Assembly (NCBI RefSeq): GCF_015352425.1
Contig: NZ_JADKNH010000019.1
Span: 1-64,000, forward strand
Length of the DNA: 64,000 bases
Origin: Fusibacter ferrireducens
Lineage (GTDB): Bacteria > Bacillota > Clostridia > Peptostreptococcales > Acidaminobacteraceae
Direction of reading: 5' to 3'
The notes beneath the pieces are model-generated. The model ran no database searches. It was not told the origin of the DNA and saw only the letters and a list, made by a program, of their open reading frames with translations. How positions within the stretch are numbered: the first letter of the stretch is position 1; each line of letters opens with the position of its first letter. The position numbers and the translations under genes are program-made. Below, piece after piece: positions 9,233 through 18,574 of this stretch.

Positions 9233-9796
9233 ATGAAGGAAGTTCTTGTTCTTAAAGATTTAGAGCAAATTAAGGCTGTATCTCAGCAATATCGTTTGGA
9301 GATTTTAGAAGCATTTGATAGCAGTGCGAAGACCGCAAAGCAGATTGCTGAAGCCATGCATGAACCTCATGGGAGGGTAAATTACCATATTAAAATGCTT
9401 GAGAAAGTAGGCATTATAGAGTTTGTAGAAGAAGTCATAAAGTTTGGTGTTGTGGAGAAATATTATGCACCAGTGGCCTATAAGCTCATTATTGATAGCA
9501 GTGCAGTTACGTTAGATGATGAAATGAATGATTCTATCAGTAAGGCTTCTCTAGCATTTTTCGAAACAATTTCTAGAGAGTTTTATGATTCAATTGAGCA
9601 TTTTTCAAGTGGTCCCTCTAGAAAAATATCGTATTCGACGGATTACTATCTCACAGAAGAAGAAGCAAAAGAGCTCTATGATCAATTAAACCAAGTTGCG
9701 GATTCTTATCTCAAAGGCAAAGAACAACCAAGAGAAGGAACACATAGACACTTTGCGGCTCATATGGTAGTACCATTGCCGCCGAAAGAATCGTAA
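9233..9796 (+). CDS. ArsR-type winged-helix regulator of the opp operon
   Basis: 187 residues. The N-terminal winged helix (about 8-85) contains SQQYRLEILEAF, KTAKQIAEAM and the recognition-helix stretch GRVNYHIKMLEKVGII, typical of ArsR/HTH_20 proteins. The C-terminal half (about 90-187) has no domain I recognise and lacks obvious Cys metal-binding pairs, so a metal sensor is unlikely. It is the first gene behind the promoter at 9132 and lies 29 bases before oppA, suggesting it regulates peptide uptake and itself. The ligand is unknown. Confidence 0.8.
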   Translation: MKEVLVLKDLEQIKAVSQQYRLEILEAFDSSAKTAKQIAEAMHEPHGRVNYHIKMLEKVGIIEFVEEVIKFGVVEKYYAPVAYKLIIDSSAVTLDDEMNDSISKASLAFFETISREFYDSIEHFSSGPSRKISYSTDYYLTEEEAKELYDQLNQVADSYLKGKEQPREGTHRHFAAHMVVPLPPKES

Positions 9797-9825
9797 TAGA
9801 TATCTAAATTTTAAGGGGGATTATA

Positions 9826-11568
9826 ATGAAAAAATCACTCGTATTATTGCTTGTATTTGTGATGTTTTTATCGATAGCACTTATAGGATGTGGTTCTAAT
9901 GATAAATCGGATTCAACGGACATTCAAATACCGACAGAAACCTCTGCAAATAATACTCCGACAGAGCCCGAACCGACAGAGAAGGATCCTGCTTTAGATG
10001 TAGATAAGAATCCAGCGCTGGCAAGGGGAAATGTGTTGACAGTCGCAACCACCACATTAGATGGCAAATTCAATACGATTATGTCCTCTAGTATGTATGA
10101 TAATTGGATCACAAGTCTCGTCTTTGATGGCCTTGTGACCAATGATGCCAAAGGCAATGTGATCCCTTCTTCTGCTAAGAAGTGGGATATTTCGGAAGAT
10201 AAGTTGACTTATACATTTTATCTAAATGAAGGGATGACATTTCATGATGGCACACCAGTAACGGCAGAAGATGTCGCCTTTACTTATACAGCTATTGCCG
10301 ATCCGGATTATGATGGTTCCAGAGGCTCGTCTGTAGCGGATATAGTGGGCGTTAAAGCGTATAGAGCTGGAGAAGTGGACACCATTGAAGGGATCAAAGT
10401 GATCGATCCTTTGACCATTAGTTTTACAATTGAAAAACCTAATGTGCAAAAAATAAGGGCTTTTGTATACGGTATTTTACCTAAACATATTTACGAATAC
10501 GACAATTGGGATGCTTTCAAAGCAACGATGAATCGACCTGTGGGATCGGGGATCATGAAATTTGAAGAATTCAAAGTGGGTGAGTATGTAAAATTATCGA
10601 GAAATGAAACTTATTTTGGTAAGAAGACAAAGCTGGATGGTGTTATCGTTAAAATTCAACCAACAGAAACGGCTACGGCTGCTTTTGCAGCTGGTGATAT
10701 AGACCTAGTAAATCCACCACCAAGTATTGAAAGCTATGAGATTATGACGTCGACGGATATTGGAACCGTTCAAGAATTTGTCGGCAACGGCTATAATTAT
10801 ATTGGTTTAAATTTGAGAAATCCTAAGTTGTCAGATAAACGTGTCAGACAAGCTTTAGCTTACGGACTGAATAGAAAACTGTTTATTGAGAATCAGTGGG
10901 AAGGTTTTGCTTCAATTTGCAATACGCCTATTTCACCAGTATCTTGGGCTTATCCAGCATCTTCTAGTCTCAATGATTACGATTATGATGTGGCCAAAGC
11001 AAATGCTCTGCTCGATGAAGCAGGGTGGATTGATACAGACGGTGATGGCATAAGAGATAAAGATGGCATTAAATTATCATTGAAGTGGACGGCTTACAAT
11101 GATATTGACTGGCCCATTAATTTAGTTTCGCTTGCTAAAGAACAATGGAAAGCCATTGGCGTGTCATTGGAATCAGAATTGATGGAGTTTAATGCTGTAA
11201 AAGATAAAGTATTTGATAAGCAAGATTTTGAAATGTATAATATGGCTTGGGATCTCTCTATTGATCCCGATCCAACGCCAATCTTTGGTTCAGATGCCGA
11301 TGTCTTTGGCGGTTATAATGCCGTTGGTTTTCACAACGAAAGAGCGGATGAAATTTTTGCTTTGGGCACTCAGGAATATGATCAATCCAAAAGGGCAAAG
11401 TTATATCAAGAATGGGCTATTTTAGCGAATGAGGAGCTTCCCTATATTTTTAATGCGTACAGAGATGAGATCTGGGGTGTGAATAATCGCGTTAAAAACA
11501 TAGAGCTTGGACCTTACTATGATTGGACGTATGCTGTAAAAGACATCGAATTAGATTATGTTCAATAA
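9826..11568 (+). CDS. oppA: Oligopeptide ABC transporter substrate-binding lipoprotein
   Basis: 580 residues with a lipoprotein signal peptide (lysines, hydrophobic core, lipobox LIGC with Cys at about residue 22) and a Thr/Pro/Glu-rich spacer. The rest is an SBP_bac_5 family 5 solute-binding fold: LTYTFYLNEGMTFHDGTPVT near residue 130, VRQALAYGLNRK near 345. Family members bind peptides (or nickel or sugars) outside the membrane and pass them to OppBC. AAGGGGG precedes the ATG. The gene is separated from oppB by 220 bases holding a hairpin, which fits higher expression of the binding protein than of the permease. Confidence 0.9.
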   Translation: MKKSLVLLLVFVMFLSIALIGCGSNDKSDSTDIQIPTETSANNTPTEPEPTEKDPALDVDKNPALARGNVLTVATTTLDGKFNTIMSSSMYDNWITSLVFDGLVTNDAKGNVIPSSAKKWDISEDKLTYTFYLNEGMTFHDGTPVTAEDVAFTYTAIADPDYDGSRGSSVADIVGVKAYRAGEVDTIEGIKVIDPLTISFTIEKPNVQKIRAFVYGILPKHIYEYDNWDAFKATMNRPVGSGIMKFEEFKVGEYVKLSRNETYFGKKTKLDGVIVKIQPTETATAAFAAGDIDLVNPPPSIESYEIMTSTDIGTVQEFVGNGYNYIGLNLRNPKLSDKRVRQALAYGLNRKLFIENQWEGFASICNTPISPVSWAYPASSSLNDYDYDVAKANALLDEAGWIDTDGDGIRDKDGIKLSLKWTAYNDIDWPINLVSLAKEQWKAIGVSLESELMEFNAVKDKVFDKQDFEMYNMAWDLSIDPDPTPIFGSDADVFGGYNAVGFHNERADEIFALGTQEYDQSKRAKLYQEWAILANEELPYIFNAYRDEIWGVNNRVKNIELGPYYDWTYAVKDIELDYVQ

Positions 11569-11640
11569 GTTGACGAGTACTTTAAAAGTCAGTATTTAAG
11601 TGACTCTTTGTTACATGATGCCGTTTACGGTAAGTACACA

Positions 11641-11664
11641 ATAGCCCAGCATTTGCTGGGCTAT
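11641..11664 (+). terminator. Intergenic hairpin between oppA and oppB
   Basis: A perfect 10-bp stem (ATAGCCCAGC/GCTGGGCTAT) with a 4-nt loop but no T run. More likely a 3'-end stabiliser or partial attenuator than a full terminator, since oppB-F have no obvious promoter of their own. Confidence 0.6.
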
Positions 11665-11788
11665 CTAAATATTTAGAATATATATCCTACTATTATCTAT
11701 ATAGTCTATATAAGCAAGAAGTAACATTTCAGACGATGTACATAATAAAAAAAATTGACAGCGCGTTGAGTTTGGAAAGGGTGTCTAA

Positions 11789-12754
11789 ATGAGAAATTAT
11801 TTATTAAAGAGAGTACTTCAAATAATGCCTGTGTTGTTTGGCATTACAATTATTACTTTTTTCATTATACATACAGCCCCGGGAGATCCCACAAGTAAAA
11901 TGATGGATCCAAGAATGACCGTAGCTGAGAAAATGAGATTGAAAGAAAAGTTTGGGATCGATAAGCCCATTATTGTCCAATATGTAGATTGGATTAGCGA
12001 AGTTGTAAAAGGGAACTTAGGTTATTCATGGAAGTTTCAACGCCCGGTGGCTGAGGTTATGGGCGAGAGATTATTGGCGACATTTTATTTAGCCGCTGTC
12101 TCTTTGTTGCTGGCATTGCTCATAGGCATTCCTTCGGGCGTTATATCGGCTACGCGACAGTATACTAAATTGGACTACTTTTTTACAATCTTTGCACTGG
12201 TGGGGATATCCATACCAAGCTTTTTCTTTGCCCTTTTACTGATCAAGTACTTTGCAATAGACAACAGTATTTTTCCAATATCAGGTATGAGAACAATTGA
12301 GGCTTCCAGTTGGCCTATAGGGGCTCAAATTAAGGATATTATAGCGCACACGGTTTTACCTGCAATTGTTTTAGGACTTGGTTCCACAGCGAGTTTTATG
12401 AGGTACACGCGTTCAAGTATGCTTGAAGTTATTCGACAGGATTACATCAGAACAGCACATTCTAAGGGGCTTAGCGAGCGCGTAATCATCTATAGACATG
12501 CACTTAGAAATGCATTGATTCCGATCATTACTCTATTGGGGTTTTGGATTCCAGGACTATTTTCTGGTGCCTTAATCGTTGAGCAAGTATTTGCATGGCC
12601 AGGAATGGGATTACTGGGCTATCAAGCTATTGGCGATAGAGATTATCCTCTCTTAATGGGTGTGAATCTATTTTTATCATTTCTAACACTTACGGGTAAT
12701 TTGTGCGCCGACTTATTCTATGGATTAGCAGATCCAAGAATAAAATATGATTAA
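11789..12754 (+). CDS. oppB: Oligopeptide ABC transporter permease OppB/DppB
   Basis: 321 residues, six membrane segments, beginning MRNYLLKRVLQIMPVLFGIT, the classic DppB/OppB N-terminus. The cytoplasmic EAA loop is seen as DYIRTAHSKGLSERVIIYRHALRNALIPII, the contact with the ATPases. Forms the heterodimeric membrane channel with OppC. GGAAAGGGTG precedes the ATG. Six bases separate it from the ORF of oppC. Confidence 0.92.
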   Translation: MRNYLLKRVLQIMPVLFGITIITFFIIHTAPGDPTSKMMDPRMTVAEKMRLKEKFGIDKPIIVQYVDWISEVVKGNLGYSWKFQRPVAEVMGERLLATFYLAAVSLLLALLIGIPSGVISATRQYTKLDYFFTIFALVGISIPSFFFALLLIKYFAIDNSIFPISGMRTIEASSWPIGAQIKDIIAHTVLPAIVLGLGSTASFMRYTRSSMLEVIRQDYIRTAHSKGLSERVIIYRHALRNALIPIITLLGFWIPGLFSGALIVEQVFAWPGMGLLGYQAIGDRDYPLLMGVNLFLSFLTLTGNLCADLFYGLADPRIKYD

Positions 12755-12769
12755 AGGGAGATGTCGTTG

Positions 12770-13714
12770 ATGTCAGAAGCAATCAAAAAGAAACAAGAAG
12801 CAAATGCAAAACTTGATGCAAGACATAAGATTGAATCCCCATGGACTATTGCGTTTAGACGATTAAAGAAGAATAGATTGGCAATGGTGAGCTTGTTTCT
12901 CCTATGTATTTTAGCATTATCTGCAATTTTAGCAGATGTTATTACCCCCTATGATAGAGATCAAATTAATTTAGCGGATAAAGAAGTTAGAGGTAAGGTG
13001 ATGGAACTGCCCATTAAAAATGAAGCGCCAAGCTCTAATTTTATTTTGGGGACAGATGAACTGGGTAGAGATATTTTTACACGCTTAATATATGGTGGAC
13101 GCATTTCTCTAACGGTAGGGTTGGTGGCTGTTTTTTTACAGGTTGTCATTGGTGTTGCCGTAGGTTCTGCAGCAGGTTTTTATGGTGGCATTGTGGATGC
13201 CGTATTAATGCGACTGACTGATATTATTATGTGTTTTCCATTCCTTTTAATTGCCATAACCGTGGTGGCTCTCTTGGGACCGAGCATTTTCAATGTGATG
13301 TTTGCCCTTGGTCTATTGGGGTGGACCAGTATTGCAAGAATTGTCCGCGGACAAATATTATCACTTAGAGAACAAGAATTTATGGAAGCAGCTGAAGCGC
13401 TTGGCATTAGAGATTCCAGAAAGATTTTTAAGCATCTTTTGCCCAATGTTATGGCGCCAATTATCGTTTTCGCTACTATGGGTATGGCAAACGCCATTTT
13501 GACTGAGTCCACATTATCCTATTTGGGGATGGGCGTGACACCACCGACCCCTACTTGGGGAAATATGATGCAAGCCGCTAGATCCATTTATTCGTTGCAA
13601 AATCAATGGTGGCTATGGATTCCTCCAGGTTTCCTGACTTTTATAACCGTTATGAGCTTTAATATTCTCGGTGATGGTTTAAGAGATGCACTTGATCCAA
13701 AGATGAACAGATAA
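12770..13714 (+). CDS. oppC: Oligopeptide ABC transporter permease OppC/DppC
   Basis: 314 residues from the ATG at 12770. A cytoplasmic N-terminal tail (OppC_N domain, SPWTIAFRRLKKNRLAM) leads into the first membrane segment; LGTDELGRDIFTRLIYGGRISL and the EAA loop EQEFMEAAEALGIRDSRKIFKHLLPN are diagnostic of DppC/OppC. An in-frame ATG at 12761 directly abuts the AGGGAG ribosome site, leaving no spacer, so 12770 is preferred. Partner of OppB. Confidence 0.92.
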   Translation: MSEAIKKKQEANAKLDARHKIESPWTIAFRRLKKNRLAMVSLFLLCILALSAILADVITPYDRDQINLADKEVRGKVMELPIKNEAPSSNFILGTDELGRDIFTRLIYGGRISLTVGLVAVFLQVVIGVAVGSAAGFYGGIVDAVLMRLTDIIMCFPFLLIAITVVALLGPSIFNVMFALGLLGWTSIARIVRGQILSLREQEFMEAAEALGIRDSRKIFKHLLPNVMAPIIVFATMGMANAILTESTLSYLGMGVTPPTPTWGNMMQAARSIYSLQNQWWLWIPPGFLTFITVMSFNILGDGLRDALDPKMNR

Positions 13715-13725
13715 CAGGGGGAAGA

Positions 13726-14721
13726 ATGGCGCTACTAGAAGTCAAAGGCTTAAAAACGTATTTTTATACAGAAGATGGTGTGATCAAGGCAATTGACGGT
13801 GTTGATTTTAAAGTGGATGCTGGAGAGACCTTGGGTATTGTTGGGGAATCAGGCTGTGGTAAAAGTGTTACGGCCATGTCCATTTTGAGACTTGTTGCAG
13901 GTTCGTCTGGAAAGATTGTCGAAGGCAGTATTAATTTTGATGGCACGGATATTTTGTTGCTTACTGATAAAGAAATGAGAAGCATAAGAGGCAACAAGAT
14001 TTCTATGATTTTCCAAGAACCGATGACCTCCTTGAATCCAGTGTTTACAATTAATCAGCAGATGTCGGAAGTGCTGTTGCTTCATAGAAATATGACAAAA
14101 GAAGAAGCCAAGCAAGAAGTCATTAAGTTGCTCCAAAAAGTGGGTATTCCAAGGCCCTCAGAAGTTGTTGACGATTATCCTTTCACACTTTCAGGCGGTA
14201 TGCGTCAACGTGTTATGATTGCAATGGCACTTGCCTGTAATCCCAAGTTATTGATTGCAGATGAACCCACAACAGCGCTGGATGTAACCATACAAGCACA
14301 AGTTCTCGATCTTATGAATAAATTGCAAAAGGAGTTTGGAACTGCAATTATGTTTATCACTCATGATCTCAATGTCATTGCAGAAATGGCAAGTAGAGTT
14401 ATTGTGATGTACTCTGGGAAAGTGGTTGAGGAATCCCCTGTGGTGGCATTATTTGATAATCCCTGTCATCCTTATACCATAGGTCTTATGAAATCGAAAC
14501 CAGATATCAAGACTTCAGGGGAGAAGTTGTATATGATTCCAGGTGTTGTGCCAAATCCGCTTTATAGACCAGCAGGCTGTCAATTCAATACGAGATGTGA
14601 ATATGCAATCGAAAAATGTTTTCAGATGGAACCCGATTTGACTGAAACGACTTCTGGGGGAAGAGTGCGATGTTTTCGCTGGCAGGAAGTTCAAGAGTTG
14701 AGAGGTGCAAGTTATGTATGA
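13726..14721 (+). CDS. oppD: Oligopeptide ABC transporter ATPase OppD
   Basis: 331 residues. Walker [14 protein letters not shown] (about residue 40), signature LSGGMRQRV, Walker [13 protein letters not shown] and the H-loop ITHDLNV are intact. The C-terminal oligo_HPY region holds Cys in the pattern [17 protein letters not shown] then VRCF; four Cys here are typical of OppD/DppD proteins and have been linked to an iron-sulfur cluster in some homologues. Pairs with OppF on the cytoplasmic face of OppBC. Overlaps oppF by eight bases. Confidence 0.92.
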   Translation: MALLEVKGLKTYFYTEDGVIKAIDGVDFKVDAGETLGIVGESGCGKSVTAMSILRLVAGSSGKIVEGSINFDGTDILLLTDKEMRSIRGNKISMIFQEPMTSLNPVFTINQQMSEVLLLHRNMTKEEAKQEVIKLLQKVGIPRPSEVVDDYPFTLSGGMRQRVMIAMALACNPKLLIADEPTTALDVTIQAQVLDLMNKLQKEFGTAIMFITHDLNVIAEMASRVIVMYSGKVVEESPVVALFDNPCHPYTIGLMKSKPDIKTSGEKLYMIPGVVPNPLYRPAGCQFNTRCEYAIEKCFQMEPDLTETTSGGRVRCFRWQEVQELRGASYV

Positions 14722-15709
14722 GAGAGACCCTAAGGCATCAGATGTATTGCTCAGCGTTAGAGGGTTAAAAAAATATTTCCCAATTAAATCAGGATTGACC
14801 AAAAAGACGGTTGGATATATCAAAGCGGTTGATGGTCTTAATTTTGATATTAAATCGGGGAAAACGTTTGGATTGGTGGGAGAATCAGGATGTGGCAAAT
14901 CAACCACAGGCAGGACGCTTTTAAGATTATTGGAGCCTACGGAAGGTGAAGTCATCTTTAATGGTGAGAACATATTGACTTACGATAGGGCAAGATTGAG
15001 GCAGCTCAGAACGGAAATGCAAATTATATTTCAAGATCCATATTCTTCTTTAAATTCAAGAATGACCGTTGGGGAAATTGTTGGAGAAGCGTTGCTTGAA
15101 CACGGTATGGTTAAAAGTAAGAAAGAACTTCACGAACGCGTTGTTTCTATTATTGAAAAATGTGGATTGAGCGGGTATCATATGAAACGTTATCCACATG
15201 AATTTTCAGGCGGTCAAAGGCAGAGAATTTGTATTGCCAGAGCACTTGCATTAAGACCGAAATTTGTCGTTTGTGATGAGGCAGTATCAGCACTTGATGT
15301 TTCAATTCAATCCCATGTGATCAATCTTTTGAAGACGTTGCAAGACGACATGAATTTAACTTACTTGTTTATTTCACACGATCTCGGAATTGTCAAATAT
15401 ATCAGTGACAACATTGGTGTTATGTATCTTGGGCGCATAGCAGAAATGGCAGAAAAAAATGCGTTATTTGATCATCCAATGCATCCCTACACCCAGGCCT
15501 TATTATCTGCAATTCCAAAGTCACATCCACTGGATAAGAAAGAGCATATTATTTTGCAGGGGGACATGCCATCACCAGCAAATCCGCCTTCTGGTTGTGG
15601 CTTTCATACGAGATGTCCCAAGGCAATGGCAATATGCAGTCGAGAAATACCTGTGTTCAACGCAGTTGGAGAAAATCATTATTGTGCGTGTCACTTATAT
15701 AACCCTTGA
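14714..15709 (+). CDS. oppF: Oligopeptide ABC transporter ATPase OppF
   Basis: 331 residues from the ATG at 14714, which is six bases after GAGAGGTG; a GTG at 14705 is in frame but lies inside that ribosome site. Walker [14 protein letters not shown], signature FSGGQRQRI, Walker B FVVCDEAVSALD and H-loop ISHDLGI are present, plus the oligo_HPY tail with SGCGFHTRCPKAMAIC. Second ATPase of the importer. Its last two sense codons and its stop form the 5' strand of the closing helix of the cloverleaf element that follows. Confidence 0.92.
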   Translation: MYERDPKASDVLLSVRGLKKYFPIKSGLTKKTVGYIKAVDGLNFDIKSGKTFGLVGESGCGKSTTGRTLLRLLEPTEGEVIFNGENILTYDRARLRQLRTEMQIIFQDPYSSLNSRMTVGEIVGEALLEHGMVKSKKELHERVVSIIEKCGLSGYHMKRYPHEFSGGQRQRICIARALALRPKFVVCDEAVSALDVSIQSHVINLLKTLQDDMNLTYLFISHDLGIVKYISDNIGVMYLGRIAEMAEKNALFDHPMHPYTQALLSAIPKSHPLDKKEHIILQGDMPSPANPPSGCGFHTRCPKAMAICSREIPVFNAVGENHYCACHLYNP

Positions 15710-15798
15710 GGAGATGAAGCCCAGGGGGTTCATCTCCCTAATCCCGTGGGAGTCCTAAACGCCCACGGGATGCAATCCAATAGGATTGCGCAAGGGTT
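15701..15798 (+). other. 98-nt cloverleaf-forming intergenic element
   Basis: An 8-bp closing helix (AACCCTTG 15701-15708 with CAAGGGTT 15791-15798) encloses three hairpins in series: 15711-15718 with 15729-15736 (GAGATGAA/TTCATCTC), 15741-15750 with 15762-15771 (ATCCCGTGGG/CCCACGGGAT), and 15772-15778 with 15783-15789 (GCAATCC/GGATTGC). All four helices are perfect. It lacks tRNA hallmarks (no TTCGAATC loop, no CCA, 98 nt). It could be a mobile-element end, an mRNA 3' stabiliser or a small structured RNA; function unknown. Confidence 0.7.
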
Positions 15799-15954
15799 AC
15801 GAAGGTAGCGAAGCGGACTGAGTATGACGATAATCTGTGATTCAGACTAATCCAAAAAGGGTTACGAAGGTAGCGAAGCGGACTGAGTATGACGATAATC
15901 TGTGATTCAGACTAATCCAAAAAGGGTTACGAAGGTAGCGAAGCGGACTGAGTA
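15794..15954 (+). repeat. 65-bp direct repeats, about 2.5 copies
   Basis: Copies start with GGGTTACGAAGGTAGCGAAG at 15794, 15859 and 15924, an exact 65-bp period; the first two are complete and essentially identical, the third stops after about 30 bases. The first copy overlaps the 3' strand of the cloverleaf closing helix. No coding content. Confidence 0.95.
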
Positions 15955-16034
15955 TACTGTTTTGATGTAAATAAGTGAATGTCTGGTTAGGTATCATAGT
16001 AACTACATTTTAAGATATAAGAGAGGAAAAAGTG

Positions 16035-16226
16035 ATGGAACCAATAAACTGGGAAGCCTATGAGGACGTTCAAGATAAAAAGGAGAATAGCCTTAATAGA
16101 CTAGATATGAAAGATGTTATCGCCATGAGTATTGCAATGTTACAATTGGTTTTGCCCATTGCCTTAAGTTTCATAGGTATTACGTTTGTGACGATTCTCG
16201 CTTTTAAGTGGTTTTTTAGGTGCTAA
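16035..16226 (+). CDS. Small single-pass membrane protein, unknown
   Basis: 63 residues from the ATG at 16035 (GAGAGGAAAAAG upstream; a GTG at 16032 is less likely). The first 30 residues are charged and cytoplasmic-like; residues about 30-60 are one long or two short hydrophobic segments (MSIAMLQLVLPIALSFIGIT...), ending in FRC. I do not recognise a family. The good ribosome site and isolated position, with its own trailing hairpin, support it being real. Confidence 0.5.
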   Translation: MEPINWEAYEDVQDKKENSLNRLDMKDVIAMSIAMLQLVLPIALSFIGITFVTILAFKWFFRC

Positions 16227-16232
16227 AATGAA

Positions 16233-16257
16233 GTAAAAATAACGCTAAAATAGCGTT
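16233..16257 (-). terminator. Terminator of nfo (minus strand)
   Basis: 7-bp stem AACGCTA/TAGCGTT with a 3-nt loop; on the minus strand it is followed by ATTTTTAC. It also lies just after the small membrane-protein gene on +. Confidence 0.6.
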
Positions 16258-16319
16258 CATAAAAACTTTTCTGAGGCATAATGCTTGTGGTGGTTTCGTT
16301 ACCTCTTATCGCGTTGAGT

Positions 16320-17159
16320 TTAGGCTTCAGATTTATATAATGCTCTCAAGGTTGCAACCTCTTTCCCATGACCCTCTAGTTCGTTTGGGGTTTCTAAAAA
16401 GAAGGGGAGATGTCGAAGTTTTGGGTGATTGATTATGCGTGAGAGTGCTTCTATGCCAATGGTGCCTTGACCTATGATTTCATGACGATCTTTGTGGCTG
16501 CCAAATGGCACTTTACTGTCATTGAGATGCATGGCCTTAAGTCGATCGAGACCGACGATTTGATCAAATTGCTCTATGACGTCATCCAGTTGATTCACAA
16601 TATCATAGCCGGCACTGTAGAGATGACAGGTATCCAGACAGACACCGAGAATATGATTTTGAGTGACTTGATCTATGATTGCCCGGAGTTCTTCAAAAGT
16701 GGAACCGATTTCAGTCCCTTTACCAGACATGCCTTCAAGCAATACATGTAATTTTTCATCTCCCGTTAAAACGTCGTTTAAAAGAGTTGTAATGCGCTGA
16801 ATGCCGTATTCTACGCCCTTTCCAGTATGAGAACCCGGGTGAAAATTATAGAGACAACAGGGCACTTTTTCTAATCGTTTTAAGTCATCAGAAAAAGTTG
16901 ATTTTGCAAAGGCATAAACGTCGTCCTTTTGAGCAGCAGGATTCATGGTATAGGGGGCGTGAGCCAGTAAATGTGCAATATCCTGCTGATTCATGAGCTC
17001 TTTTAAGGATTCAATATCTTTGGGGTCAATTTCTTTTGCTGAGCCGCCTCTTGGATTGCGCGTGAAAAATTGAAAGGTATTGGCATGGATTTGAGAGGCA
17101 TCTTTTGCAGCTTGGTAGAAACCTTTTGCGATGGAAATATGGGGTCCTAATCTTAACAT
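16320..17159 (-). CDS. nfo: Deoxyribonuclease IV (AP endonuclease)
   Basis: 279 residues, the usual length. It begins MLRLGPHISIAKGFYQAA and carries the AP2Ec/EndoIV metal-ligand motifs NFHPGSHTGKG, LLEGMSGKG, CLDTCHLYSAGYD, HLNDSK and the terminal FFLETPN. EndoIV cleaves the backbone 5' of abasic sites using three zinc ions. AAGGAG precedes the ATG. It is monocistronic, divergent from the QueG-like gene across 242 bases that hold only AT-rich sequence and presumably two promoters. Confidence 0.93.
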   Translation of the reverse strand: MLRLGPHISIAKGFYQAAKDASQIHANTFQFFTRNPRGGSAKEIDPKDIESLKELMNQQDIAHLLAHAPYTMNPAAQKDDVYAFAKSTFSDDLKRLEKVPCCLYNFHPGSHTGKGVEYGIQRITTLLNDVLTGDEKLHVLLEGMSGKGTEIGSTFEELRAIIDQVTQNHILGVCLDTCHLYSAGYDIVNQLDDVIEQFDQIVGLDRLKAMHLNDSKVPFGSHKDRHEIIGQGTIGIEALSRIINHPKLRHLPFFLETPNELEGHGKEVATLRALYKSEA

Positions 17160-17401
17160 GTGATCTCCTTTGTATAAAAAATTGTCATAATATGAGTAGC
17201 TTGTGGCGAGTCGTTTAAATGTGTTTTAACATGTGAACTTCTCTAAAGGGATAGTGATTTTAAAGCTTATTTACCCTATAATTAAGATTAGTATATCAAA
17301 AATAAAAATGAATACATAGTGAGAGTGTCAAAAGTTGTTTTTACTTAAATCCTCTGTCTGATGTTGTATCGTTCACCCATTTTTTTATAAGAGGCGTTTT
17401 A

Positions 17402-18574
17402 ATGAATTTAAATATGAAGGAAAAAAAAGCAAATTTTAATGTGAATGTCAATACTGTCAATACTGCTATAGGTATTCTATTTTCTCAAATGGACGGGATT
17501 CTAAGCCAAGCGCAGCTTTCCTATTATGATTTTTTATATATGGGATTGGAATCTATAAAGAAAATGAGGGCTCATGAGCGTGCTCTGATAGAAGACATTC
17601 AACTTGACCCATTCAGGACAGAGTTTGAACCTGAACCCCATAAGCGTTCTTTCTTCAATATGCTTGAAAAGAAAATCAAGCCGGGTGAGAGTTTGATGCT
17701 TTTTTCTGTGGCGTTGCCTTATCCTAGGCAAACGACAGGCCTCAGTAAATCCCTAGGCGTTGTAGATGGTTCAAGTTGGTATTATGACTACCATTATCAT
17801 CTGAGGGCGCGCATGGATAATGCACTTAAAATTTTTTCAGAGATTGAGGGGATTCGGATTAAGGAGAGCGACTGCTTTGTGGATACTTCTGATTATATCG
17901 ATCGAGAGCTCGCCTTTTTATGTGGCCTTGGCAGTTATGGTAAAAATCATATGTTGATTCATCCTGAACTGGGCACTCAATTTCACATTGGACACATGTA
18001 TATGATTTTGGGAGAGCAAGAGCATTCATTATTTTCTAAAGTTGAATCTGAATCAGCGTTGAATGCAAGAAGACACTACACTGGGTGTAAAGAATGTGAC
18101 AAATGTGTTAAAGCATGTCCAGCGGGTATTTGTGGCGTCTTAAAAATGAATCGATTAAAATGTATTTCTTATTTAACACAGACTAAAAGAGCTCTGACAC
18201 TTGATGAGATGAAGAGGATGCGCAACAGAATTTATGGATGTGATATCTGTCAAAATGCGTGTCCGTCAAATCGAGCTCGAGATGAAAATAAAACGAATTT
18301 GCGCCATATAGATCATTGGTTGGTAAATGATTTTGAGGGTATAGATCTGTTGGAAAGCCTAAAATTATCCCAAAGAGCATTTAAACGTCAATATGGAGAG
18401 CGTGGATTTGCCTGGAGAGGGGGTAAAATTTTTAAAAGAAATATATTGATTGCAATCGGAAATTCTAAAGATCCATCTTTTTTCAAAAGTATAAAAGAAC
18501 TTGCTGAGCTCAATGAGGATGTTTTTCTGCAGCCTTATTATGAATATGCGCTTATAGGGACAAAACCCGTGTAA
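17402..18574 (+). CDS. queG: Epoxyqueuosine reductase-like double [4Fe-4S] protein
   Basis: 390 residues. The central VDTSDYIDRELAFLCGLGSYGKN matches the DUF1730/cobalamin-binding part of QueG, including the conserved Asp and GKN motif. Two ferredoxin-type clusters follow: CKECDKCVKACPAG and YGCDICQNACPSN, with the QueG-typical RLKCISYLTQ between them. QueG reduces epoxyqueuosine to queuosine in tRNA, using cobalamin. The N-terminal 40 residues are longer and more basic than usual, and no other queuosine gene is nearby, so a QueG-like paralogue with a different substrate remains possible. Confidence 0.75.
   Translation: MNLNMKEKKANFNVNVNTVNTAIGILFSQMDGILSQAQLSYYDFLYMGLESIKKMRAHERALIEDIQLDPFRTEFEPEPHKRSFFNMLEKKIKPGESLMLFSVALPYPRQTTGLSKSLGVVDGSSWYYDYHYHLRARMDNALKIFSEIEGIRIKESDCFVDTSDYIDRELAFLCGLGSYGKNHMLIHPELGTQFHIGHMYMILGEQEHSLFSKVESESALNARRHYTGCKECDKCVKACPAGICGVLKMNRLKCISYLTQTKRALTLDEMKRMRNRIYGCDICQNACPSNRARDENKTNLRHIDHWLVNDFEGIDLLESLKLSQRAFKRQYGERGFAWRGGKIFKRNILIAIGNSKDPSFFKSIKELAELNEDVFLQPYYEYALIGTKPV

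Noticed and set aside
15701-15798. tRNA gene
   Set aside because: Cloverleaf-like, but 98 nt, no T-loop TTC-RA sequence, no D-loop GG, arms of the wrong length and no plausible anticodon loop of seven bases.
15794-15954. CRISPR array from the 65-bp repeats
   Set aside because: Units are directly abutting with no unique spacers, and only 2.5 copies exist; the same holds for the 102-bp repeats.
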